The translations under genes were made by a program, and so were the position numbers. From positions 1 through 6,281 of the forward strand of contig JAIUMT010000199.1 in assembly GCA_022565415.1 (NCBI GenBank): DNA of 6,281 bases, given 5' to 3'. Shown here piece after piece: positions 1-6,281 of the stretch (position 1 is its first letter; the number at the start of each line of letters is the position of its first letter). The notes beneath the pieces are model-generated. The model saw only the letters and a list, made by a program, of their open reading frames with translations, was not told the DNA's origin and ran no database searches. Origin of the DNA: Balneolales bacterium (GTDB taxonomy: Bacteria; Bacteroidota; Rhodothermia; Balneolales; HLUCCA01).

Positions 1-165
1 CATCTATTCGACGCATATTTGCGGTGAATAATTCATGTAATTACCGCAACAAAGATTAAGTCAATGGCAAAATACATTTACGAGTATAAAGACTTAGTAC
101 AGAAAGGAATCTTGCGGCAAACGGATGAAGGTGGACGGAGTGTTAACTACGAATTAGTTTTCTAA
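1..165 (+). pseudogene. C-terminal remnant of a Fic-like protein (winged-helix tail), interrupted by an in-frame stop
   Basis: Reading frame 1 gives HLFDAYLR, a TGA stop at 25-27, then an open stretch ending at TAA 163-165. The last residues, DLVQKGILRQTDEGGRSVNYEL, show a DLVxKGIL helix, a short loop, GGRS and YxL. As I recall, this pattern is typical of the C-terminal winged helix of Fic-domain (AMPylase/toxin-like) proteins, where the wing follows the recognition helix. The upstream ITATKIKSMAK resembles the first helices of that fold. The stretch between SMAK and KDLV looks about five residues shorter than usual, so the recognition helix may be damaged. The Fic catalytic motif would lie left of the window and cannot be checked. 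A small ORF starting at ATG 64 (33 codons) exists, but it is only a piece of a domain and is unlikely to be a gene by itself. A sequencing error at the TGA would make this an intact C-terminus instead. Family assignment rests on motif memory, so confidence is moderate. Confidence 0.5.
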
Positions 166-1316
166 AAACGAATCGTGAATCGCGCATAAAAGTCCCGAAT
201 TTGCTGGGTATGATTGGCCGTGATGCGCTTGTATAAGTCCGTTCTAAAACGATACCGCATTTCGAAGTTCAACCTGCTCGAAAACGTGTATCTGTATCGG
301 GCTTCAGCCATGGTCTGATTTGTAGAAAAACTCGAGGAAATTACCCAATGTGGGTCGGTCTGACCATATAACAGGCCAAATGTATGCTTCTCTAATACGT
401 CATTGGCGTAAGCTGATACTTGCCAGGCCACGCTAGATGTTTCAAAAAGTGGGGTTTCGGGAGCCAATGGTGTTCCAGCATCGGTGGCTCGTGGCGAGGA
501 GGGGATGAAGCCAAGTTCGCCTCCGGCCCAAAGTTCTCCGGTTCCGATGTCAACGGGCACTCTCATCATAGCACGACCGGTAAGTACGGTTAAATTTTGT
601 CGCGATCCATCGCGTTGGAAACTGCTCGGATAAAATGAGAGTCCGATTTCGCGCTGAACCCATAGTCCGCTGGTGTTGCGATGAGCTAAATTCACATATC
701 CTGAAAAGCGGCTTGCGTCGGGACTGAAATCCATCGGGGTTCTGGCTGCGTGCGAGCTTCCTTCCGGACTATTATGATTGGCGATGAAATCGAGCTTCCA
801 GGTTGGATTCAGGTTCCATTTCAGCCAAAGTCCGTCGGTGTGGGAAATGCTGAGGGTGGCGGCGTAATATCTATCCATGCCTTTTGGGATGAATCCTGCG
901 AGGGGAAATCGGCCTTGAAATCGCCCTGCGACCAATTCCAGATTTGGTTGAATTTTCCAGGCCAGGTTGAACTCGTCGATTGTGGTTGTGCCTGCGCTGT
1001 AGCTTCCGCTTCCGCCGGTGTGACCTTGCAACGGAAAGTCGAAATCATCTTGGTTGGTTGCATATCGGCCGGCAACGCGGGTTCTAAAACGCAAATTCGG
1101 ATTGATTTGGTAATTCATTCCGAGGTGAAGTCGGGCATTCAGGGCGTTGGTTGTACTTGTGGATGCATCGTTTCGGCTTCGGGTCTCGACGGTGGTGAAA
1201 ACAGTTCGGAAAGCGCCGAAAAATTCCGGACTTGAAGACGTGTTTTGGGCGGAGATATCTTCAAATGGAAGCGATAAAAGAAGCAAAAAGCCTAAAATGG
1301 TAACCGTAGATTTCAT
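162..1316 (-). CDS. Porin-like outer-membrane beta-barrel protein, family unassigned
   Basis: This is a 384-residue protein with a signal peptide: MK start, hydrophobic LGFLLLLSLPF at residues 8-18 and a likely cleavage after ISA at 23. The mature part has no cysteine and no transmembrane helix. It alternates polar and hydrophobic residues in many short strands joined by Gly/Ser/Asn/Pro-rich turns (for example 95-112 and 272-292). The final residues, DFYARFTIRF, end in Phe, the classic signal for insertion of outer-membrane barrels. Examples of strands are LRFRTRVAGRY (75-85), LELVAGRF (126-133), LWLKWNL (163-169) and FEMRYRFRTDLY (351-362). The size suits a barrel of about 16-18 strands, which is an inference. 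I recognise no named family; a general or selective porin is the best guess. The start ATG at 1316 directly precedes the signal peptide, with only a weak purine stretch upstream. A candidate promoter lies 36 bases upstream, and a terminator separates the gene from the SusCD operon. Its TAG stop overlaps the stop of the convergent Fic-like remnant. Barrel call is secure; transported solute is unknown. Confidence 0.8.
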   Translation of the reverse strand: MKSTVTILGFLLLLSLPFEDISAQNTSSSPEFFGAFRTVFTTVETRSRNDASTSTTNALNARLHLGMNYQINPNLRFRTRVAGRYATNQDDFDFPLQGHTGGSGSYSAGTTTIDEFNLAWKIQPNLELVAGRFQGRFPLAGFIPKGMDRYYAATLSISHTDGLWLKWNLNPTWKLDFIANHNSPEGSSHAARTPMDFSPDASRFSGYVNLAHRNTSGLWVQREIGLSFYPSSFQRDGSRQNLTVLTGRAMMRVPVDIGTGELWAGGELGFIPSSPRATDAGTPLAPETPLFETSSVAWQVSAYANDVLEKHTFGLLYGQTDPHWVISSSFSTNQTMAEARYRYTFSSRLNFEMRYRFRTDLYKRITANHTQQIRDFYARFTIRF

Positions 1317-1352
1317 GATGTGCTATCTCGTGGGAAAATTACAATACGACAT

Positions 1353-1360
1353 CAAAGGTA
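1353..1360 (-). promoter_or_regulatory. Candidate -7 promoter element (TAnnTTTG type) for the porin-like gene
   Basis: The minus strand reads TACCTTTG here, an exact match to the TAnnTTTG -7 consensus known for the Bacteroidota primary sigma factor. It ends 36 bases before the start codon at 1316, giving a short leader of about 30 bases. I find no convincing TTG or TTTG -33 element at the usual spacing; the region about 20 bases further upstream reads ATCAGACAATAG. An 8-base motif with two free positions can occur by chance, so the call depends mainly on its position. Confidence 0.5.
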
Positions 1361-1484
1361 CCCAATATTTAAAACTATTGTCTGATAAAACCAATGGGTT
1401 TGGCTGGCCCAAGTGGACACTTGCGCCATGGAGGTAGCGAAATGCGTGCACCAGTTTTGGGCAAAAACTATTCTTTTCGCCATT

Positions 1485-1520
1485 AAAAAAGGGCTGCAGC
1501 ATCATCTGCCACAGCCCTTT
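1485..1520 (-). terminator. Rho-independent terminator of the susC-susD-like operon
   Basis: On the minus strand, AAAGGGCTG (1520-1512) pairs perfectly with CAGCCCTTT (1496-1488). Inside, CAG (1508-1506) can pair with CTG (1499-1497) around an ATGATG loop, leaving TGG (1511-1509) as a bulge. The T run continues to 1485, giving six T's after the GC-rich stem. It starts 49 bases past the SusD stop codon. In the plus direction the hairpin is followed by TTTGTCGTC, with no long T run, so it is oriented to stop minus-strand transcription. It therefore marks the end of the SusCD transcript and separates it from the porin-like gene. Confidence 0.85.
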
Positions 1521-1568
1521 GTCGTCTATGCATGACCTCATTTCAGAGATTCATATACATAAATTCTG

Positions 1569-3038
1569 TTAGTTAGAATTGATGTTTGGATTCGCATCAA
1601 CTTCAGCCTGAGGTATGAGGTAAGTCCACTCTTCAGAACCTGCCGGTACCTCAAAAACACCTGCAGTTTGTGCGTTTCCATGATTTGCACCAGTACGATC
1701 CAATGCCTGGTTTAATCGCTTAAGATCAAGGAATCGGAATCCCTCTCCCCAGAGCTCGATACGTCGGTGGATAAGCACTTCATCAACCAAAGCCTGTCCC
1801 ACATTTAGCGAACGAACGTAAGATGGGTCACGAGTTGACACCAAGCTTAGCAGTACATCTGCTGCAGTTGGGTCATTTAGTCGTGCTCTGGCTTCAGCTT
1901 CAATCAAATACATCTCAGCAGCTCGCATATAAGGAACATCCATTTGGGCGTTGTCTTCACTTGCAGCCAGGAATTTTTGATGTGTGTATGGGAACTTAGC
2001 GAAAGCAGAAGGCAAATTCAGATCTGGGTGTTGTCCTGTTGGATCAAACCATTGTTGCCTAACATCAGTATCTGATATTTGATCGTATAACAGGGTATTT
2101 ATTGCGCGTGGGTTCGTTCTAGTAACAATAGTGCTATTATTTCTAGACATATTTGCACCAAAGTGACCAAATCGATCTGTTTGCTCAAGAACTACACCTG
2201 TTCCCCACATCCACTCACCAATGGTGTAGTCGTTGAATCCACCAAGTAGCTCTGTTTCGCTCATGAGGGTGTATCCTGCACGGGCTTGAGCAGCAAAGCT
2301 TGCGGCTTCTGTCCAGTTTTGCTGAGTTAGATATACACGAGCGCGTAAGCCTAAAGCAACGCTTCGGTCGAGGTGTGACTTGTTCGGACGATTATAACCC
2401 TGCAAGCGATTAGCAGCTTCTTCCAAATCGTCATGAATTTGTCGGTACACATCTTCAACTGATGCCCGGGCCTGACCAGCGTTGCTAACTTCGATAACTA
2501 CCGGTATACCAGGATGACTGTTGGTAGAGGCAGCGTCGTAGCGATCGGCATATAACTGAACAAGCTGATAATGAGCAAATGCACGATAAGTAAGAGCCTG
2601 ACCAATTGGAATATTGATTGCAGATTGATCACCATCGGCATTATCCTCGCCATTTATTATCACATTCGCGTTTCGAATTATTTGATAATAAAATAACCAA
2701 GGGAATCTATTATCTCTGGCAGATGCGTTTCTATGCACATTCCATTGATATAAGCCATAATGCCATGTGCTTGATGTTCGTGTCATTACAACATCTTCGC
2801 CCATTGCATCATTAAAAATCATCAATGCACCTAGGCCTACACAACCCTGGCATGATAAATATCGCTGATAAAGCGATCTGTGAATACCATTGATCCCCAA
2901 CATCATGTTCGCTGGAGTCGCAGTTACAAGCTCATCCGAAACGTCTTCAGTTGGCACGGTATTCAGGAACTGGTCGTCGCACCCCGAGATACTTACCAGA
3001 AGTATCATCAAAGCGCCGGTTAATACATGTTTTTTCAT
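1569..3038 (-). CDS. RagB/SusD-family nutrient-uptake outer-membrane lipoprotein
   Basis: This 489-residue protein is the usual length for the family. It is the surface lid that binds the nutrient and hands it to the partner SusC barrel. A lipoprotein signal (MKKHVLTGALMILLVSISGC) ends in an ISGC lipobox, with lipidated Cys20 followed by DDQFLNTVP, close to the common SusD start C-DDFL--P. The middle (about 110-260) is helical and TPR-like, including LTYRAFAHYQLVQLYAD (149-165) and VALGLRARVYLTQQNWTEA (227-245). Family signatures near the C-terminus are VPYMRAAEMYLIEAEARARL (368-387), RRIELWGEGFRFLDLKRL (425-442) and YLIPQAEVDANPNI (473-486). The frame is open about 250 bases further upstream, but that part lies inside the SusC gene. 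I chose ATG 3038 because the lipoprotein signal begins there and AGGA lies 8 bases upstream; ATG 3047 would add only MKT. The gene starts 22 bases after the SusC stop, so the two are cotranscribed. Unusual for the family is a Cys63-x-x-Cys66 pair. The ligand cannot be read from the sequence. Confidence 0.95.
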   Translation of the reverse strand: MKKHVLTGALMILLVSISGCDDQFLNTVPTEDVSDELVTATPANMMLGINGIHRSLYQRYLSCQGCVGLGALMIFNDAMGEDVVMTRTSSTWHYGLYQWNVHRNASARDNRFPWLFYYQIIRNANVIINGEDNADGDQSAINIPIGQALTYRAFAHYQLVQLYADRYDAASTNSHPGIPVVIEVSNAGQARASVEDVYRQIHDDLEEAANRLQGYNRPNKSHLDRSVALGLRARVYLTQQNWTEAASFAAQARAGYTLMSETELLGGFNDYTIGEWMWGTGVVLEQTDRFGHFGANMSRNNSTIVTRTNPRAINTLLYDQISDTDVRQQWFDPTGQHPDLNLPSAFAKFPYTHQKFLAASEDNAQMDVPYMRAAEMYLIEAEARARLNDPTAADVLLSLVSTRDPSYVRSLNVGQALVDEVLIHRRIELWGEGFRFLDLKRLNQALDRTGANHGNAQTAGVFEVPAGSEEWTYLIPQAEVDANPNINSN

Positions 3039-3046
3039 AGTTTTCA

Positions 3047-3050
3047 TCCT
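3047..3050 (-). promoter_or_regulatory. Ribosome-binding site that favours the SusD start at 3038
   Basis: The minus strand reads AGGA here, followed by 8 bases and ATG at 3038-3036. This is standard Shine-Dalgarno spacing. The same AGGA overlaps the alternative ATG at 3047, so it cannot serve that start. The site lies in the 22-base gap between the two genes. Confidence 0.7.
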
Positions 3051-3060
3051 GAAAATCAAA

Positions 3061-6000
3061 TTAAAGAGTAAGGTTGATGCCCAATGTGAAAACACGGGAT
3101 GGTGTGTACCTGTTCTGGGTAGTTCCATTAAATTGCTGAGCGGCTTCCAATCCGACACGGGCAGTATTTTGGAATAAGTTTTCTGCATTGGCATAAACTG
3201 TTGCTCTACTAACACCATATTGTGTGGTGAATTGGCGTGGGAGTTGATACGAAAGGTTAACATTACGAAGGGCAATGTAATCTGAATCAACTAACCAACG
3301 GCTTGAAGCTGCATTAAATGAAGTAGACTGAACTGCATCAAGACGCGGGACATCGGTAACATCGCCGGGTTGTTGCCATCGGCGGTGAATGTCAGAGCTG
3401 AGTGCTCGTCCGTATTCGCTACCGGGATGCATCAAGAGTGCATAGTTGCTGTCGTACGTTTTTCCACCTACTTGATAAGTGAATAAGGCACTTAGCGCAA
3501 ACCCTTTGTATGAGGCAGAAGTACTAAAGCTACCGAATAAGTCTGGCATGGCAGACCCTACAAATGCATATTCAGCATTGTTATGGTTCGTGGTTACATT
3601 AACACCATCAACTACTCGGAGGTCACTTCCACCGTCTTCGATAGCTTCAGGGGAGGCAATGTATAAGCCAGCACCATCTGATGGGTCAACTCCATACCAC
3701 TGACGAAGCCAGTAATCGTAAATTGATCCGCCAACAACTAGTTTTTTAGTGCCTGTAATGATTTCTTCCTGAGGTAACACCTTGAATTCATTCTGAATTG
3801 TTGAGGCGTTAACAGTGAAATTCAAAATGAAGTCACGTGTTCGAACAACATCGGCACCAACAGTTAACTCAATCCCACGGTTAAACATGGTTCCGATATT
3901 ATCTGGATATGAATCGAGACCAGATGATAGCGGTAATGGTACATCAAAAATGAGGTCTGCGGTTTCCCGGTTGTACCACTCGAGTGTACCAATAACTCGA
4001 CTGTCGAATAGTTCGAATTCAAGTGCTATATCGGTTTGATCGTTAGATTCCCATTGCAAAGCGGGGTTTCCAGCAGTTCCGAGCAGAATTCCGGCCTCAT
4101 CAGCGTTGTTGTTTCCCAGGTTGTAAAGTGCCTGGTAAGCATAAAACGACAGGGCTCCGTGCGATAAGTTGGAATCATTACCAACTTGTCCATACGAACC
4201 ACGCAGTTTCAAACTGTTAACCCAGTTTACCTGGCGCATGAAATCTTCTTGATCAACTCTCCAGGCCAATCCGACTGACCAAAAGTTATTCCAGCGAACA
4301 TCACTTCTGAATCGGGAAGAAGCATCACGCCGGATAGAACCAGAGATATAATACTTGCTGTCGTAGTCGTAGTTGACACGAGTGAAATAACCCTCTTTGC
4401 GGTATTCACGTGTGTTTGACGTACCAGCGAGAAGATTTACGTAGTTGATGAGTTCTCCGTTTCCTTCAACTACCTGAATGCCACGTCGTGCGAAGACGTA
4501 GTTTCTTTCGTATTGAAAGCTCTCGTGACCCAAAAGCGCAGCCACGTTGTGCCTGTCGAAATTTGTTCGATAGTTCAACAACTGACTTAGCGTGAGGCCA
4601 CTTATACTGATAGCTGTACGGTATGCATCTCCACCAGGAGCGGCATCACCAATAATTGGGTTCCGGAAGCGGTCGGTATTGAGCTGTCTTCGATCTAGTC
4701 CTGCGTTGAATGTAAACGTGAAATCTCTTAAGAAATAGATTTCGCCATAAGAACGCAGGTTCAAGTTGGTGTTTTTATCGAGCTCTGAGTTGAGTAGGTT
4801 TTCCTGAACCACGTTTCTACCAGTCTGCTCGGGGCGACCGTCGCCGGGATCAAATGTTTTAACGCCACCAATCAACTCTCCGGTAACCGGATCTCTGAGG
4901 TACAGTGGGTAAATCGGACCCATTGTACGGGTACTACGAAATGGATTAACGAACGAGGTATTGCTGGATACTCCATCAATTGCCTGGTTTGCCTCGCCAA
5001 TTGCAACGGAGGAGTTAATCCCTACTTTAATCCAGTCACGAAGTAACGAATTGATATTTAAGCGTGCGTTATATCGCTCAAAATCAGAGTTCTCGAGATA
5101 TCCGGTTTCATTTAGATAACCAAAAGAAGCATAATAATCGGTGTTTCCGGCTAAACCGCTGTAGGATAGATCGAAGTTACTTCTTGCTCCAACGCGTGAT
5201 AGTGCATCTTGCCAGTCGTCGTCGTATAGAAGATTGGCGCTCGGATTCAACTGACCGTTTGTGCCAACTATCTGGTCGTTTGCAACGCTAAATGGGTTAT
5301 AGCCAAGTAGATTAAAAATTTCGGCGCTTGCGAGGGCATTTGCGTCCTCAGTAGACGTGGTGCCTGAAATAGAAAGACTGTTTCGATAAGCTTCCCACAT
5401 CAGCGGATAGTATTCCATAGCATTTACACGCTGGTATTCTGGAATTGACCTGCTTGTGATACCTTGACTCATCCGAACATTTATTTGCTCCCGCGCTGCG
5501 CCCGAAAGTGATCGTCCGGATTTTGTAGTAATCATGATAACGCCATTAGCTGCGCCGGATCCATAAAGTGAGGTCGAAGCAGCATCCTTAAGAATGGTTA
5601 TTGATTCGATATCACTTGGGTTAATACTGGCAAGCTCACCCGAGTAAATAGAACCATCTACCACGATAAGCGGGGCATTTGATGATGAAACAGATCCGAT
5701 TCCTCGAACCCGAATACTTGGTGATGAGCCGGGCTGACCACTACCAGGAGATATTAATACTCCGGCAGAAGCTCCTTCAACGGCTTGTGTTGCGCTAGTT
5801 ATAGATCGTTGCTCAAATTGACGGCCACTAATTTGAACAGCTGAACCCACGAATTCTTCTCGGTTAATGGTACCAAACGCTGTTACAATAACATCATCAA
5901 GTAGTGTTAAGTCTTCGTTTAAACTTGCATTAATTTCAGACCTGTCTCCAACAGGTATTTCAATTGATTGAAAACCAATGTATCTAAAAACGAGAACGGC

Positions 6001-6213
6001 GCCCGTTTGAGGTACATTTATCGAATATCGTCCATCAAGATCGGTAACTACGCCTCGTGTAGTGTTCTTGAGGATGACGGTTACACCAGATAACGGTGTA
6101 TCGTCTGCCGAAGTCGTAACCACACCAGTAATGGTACGCTCACCCGCTTGTTGCGCATGAGCTACTGATATAGTAATCGACAGCAACAATAGAATTGTTA
6201 GTGTTTTGTACAT
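3061..6213 (-). CDS. SusC/RagA-family TonB-dependent outer-membrane transporter
   Basis: This 1050-residue protein is full length for the family. It imports large nutrients across the outer membrane using energy from TonB, working with the SusD-like lid encoded next to it. A signal peptide (MYKTLTILLLLSITISVAHA) is likely cleaved after Ala20. Residues about 27-100 form the carboxypeptidase-regulatory-like beta-sandwich: ITGVV, then PLSGVTVILKNTTRGVVTDLDG, then FRYIGFQSIEI. The TonB box lies in LLDDVIVTAFGT (104-115). The plug follows at about 118-235, with PSIRVRGIGSVSS (165-177), PLIVVDG (181-187) and INPSDIESITILKDAASTSLYG (197-218, the SusC signature region). From about 240 to the end is the 22-strand-type barrel, with ASSRFRS near 630, LKLRGSYGQVGND near 670 and NIGTMFNRGIELTV near 775. 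There is no cysteine and no N-terminal signalling (secretin/TonB short) domain, so control through an anti-sigma factor is unlikely. The last residue is Leu (INLTL) rather than the common Phe. The 68-base leader to the window edge shows an A-rich start region and no recognisable promoter. Substrate unknown. Confidence 0.95.
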   Translation of the reverse strand: MYKTLTILLLLSITISVAHAQQAGERTITGVVTTSADDTPLSGVTVILKNTTRGVVTDLDGRYSINVPQTGAVLVFRYIGFQSIEIPVGDRSEINASLNEDLTLLDDVIVTAFGTINREEFVGSAVQISGRQFEQRSITSATQAVEGASAGVLISPGSGQPGSSPSIRVRGIGSVSSSNAPLIVVDGSIYSGELASINPSDIESITILKDAASTSLYGSGAANGVIMITTKSGRSLSGAAREQINVRMSQGITSRSIPEYQRVNAMEYYPLMWEAYRNSLSISGTTSTEDANALASAEIFNLLGYNPFSVANDQIVGTNGQLNPSANLLYDDDWQDALSRVGARSNFDLSYSGLAGNTDYYASFGYLNETGYLENSDFERYNARLNINSLLRDWIKVGINSSVAIGEANQAIDGVSSNTSFVNPFRSTRTMGPIYPLYLRDPVTGELIGGVKTFDPGDGRPEQTGRNVVQENLLNSELDKNTNLNLRSYGEIYFLRDFTFTFNAGLDRRQLNTDRFRNPIIGDAAPGGDAYRTAISISGLTLSQLLNYRTNFDRHNVAALLGHESFQYERNYVFARRGIQVVEGNGELINYVNLLAGTSNTREYRKEGYFTRVNYDYDSKYYISGSIRRDASSRFRSDVRWNNFWSVGLAWRVDQEDFMRQVNWVNSLKLRGSYGQVGNDSNLSHGALSFYAYQALYNLGNNNADEAGILLGTAGNPALQWESNDQTDIALEFELFDSRVIGTLEWYNRETADLIFDVPLPLSSGLDSYPDNIGTMFNRGIELTVGADVVRTRDFILNFTVNASTIQNEFKVLPQEEIITGTKKLVVGGSIYDYWLRQWYGVDPSDGAGLYIASPEAIEDGGSDLRVVDGVNVTTNHNNAEYAFVGSAMPDLFGSFSTSASYKGFALSALFTYQVGGKTYDSNYALLMHPGSEYGRALSSDIHRRWQQPGDVTDVPRLDAVQSTSFNAASSRWLVDSDYIALRNVNLSYQLPRQFTTQYGVSRATVYANAENLFQNTARVGLEAAQQFNGTTQNRYTPSRVFTLGINLTL

Positions 6214-6281
6214 ATGTCTATTTTAGATAAGGATTAATTGACGACTGGATAGTCATAGCTATCTGCTTGTATTTAAACAGA

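Larger units (their letters stand above)
1317..1568. other. Intergenic region between the SusD-like and porin-like genes
   Basis: This 252-base gap holds the terminator at 1485-1520 and the candidate promoter at 1353-1360. The open frames crossing it, including a 72-codon minus-strand frame at 1323-1541, run through the terminator hairpin. They lack a signal sequence, recognisable domain or plausible ribosome-binding site, so I do not call a gene. I see no tRNA-like structure or repeat in the remaining sequence. Confidence 0.8.

Noticed and set aside
241..1091. The 11-base direct repeat GTTCTAAAACG at 241-251 and 1081-1091, considered as a mobile-element or recombination repeat.
   Set aside because: Both copies encode the same RFRT residues in two beta-strands of the porin-like protein, and flanking bases do not match, so shared codons explain it.
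750..1235. A 161-codon plus-strand open frame inside the porin-like gene.
   Set aside because: It lies wholly antisense to a well-supported barrel gene, has a low-complexity Gly/Ser/Val-rich translation without recognisable domains, and shows no ribosome-binding site or promoter.
1323..1541. A 72-codon minus-strand open frame in the intergenic region.
   Set aside because: It spans both the SusCD terminator and the candidate promoter of the next gene, and its translation has no recognisable feature.
3039..3290. An 84-codon upstream extension of the SusD reading frame into the SusC gene, which would give a 573-residue protein.
   Set aside because: The extension overlaps SusC coding sequence, has no signal or domain, and would bury the lipoprotein signal. 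The start at 3038 has a ribosome-binding site and begins the signal peptide.
6248..6263. An inverted repeat GATAG-6 bases-CTATC upstream of the SusC start, containing the palindrome ATAGCTAT, considered as an operator.
   Set aside because: Five-base arms in AT-rich DNA are expected by chance, and no promoter is recognised nearby to give it meaning.

Overview
The window comes from a Bacteroidota-type genome, in the broad sense that includes Balneolota/Rhodothermota relatives. The evidence is a complete SusC/RagA TonB-dependent transporter gene followed 22 bases later by a SusD/RagB-family lipoprotein gene. A TAnnTTTG-type promoter element and start codons with weak or A-rich ribosome-binding regions fit the same group. 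A finer taxonomic placement is not supported by what I can read.

Layout, left to right. Bases 1-165 (+) hold the C-terminal end of a degraded Fic-like protein: its winged-helix tail, interrupted by an in-frame TGA. It meets, tail to tail and with overlapping stop codons, a minus-strand gene (162-1316) for a 384-residue porin-like outer-membrane beta-barrel of unassigned family. Bases 1317-1568 are intergenic. They carry a candidate promoter for the porin gene (1353-1360) and a clear Rho-independent terminator (1485-1520) for the operon to its right. Bases 1569-3038 (minus) encode the SusD-like lipoprotein and 3061-6213 (minus) the SusC-like transporter. The last 68 bases (6214-6281) are the susC leader, in which I recognise no promoter.

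How the genes work together. The SusC barrel and the SusD lid should form a TonB-energised complex in the outer membrane that captures and imports a large nutrient such as an oligosaccharide or peptide. The substrate cannot be read from the window: no glycoside hydrolase, peptidase, sulfatase, sensor or sigma/anti-sigma gene is present. The neighbouring barrel protein would also sit in the outer membrane, but the terminator and its own promoter argue that it is a separate transcription unit.

I see no CRISPR array, insertion sequence, tRNA, rRNA or defence system. Apart from the eroded Fic tail, this is an ordinary nutrient-uptake locus, and I do not claim a new system in it.
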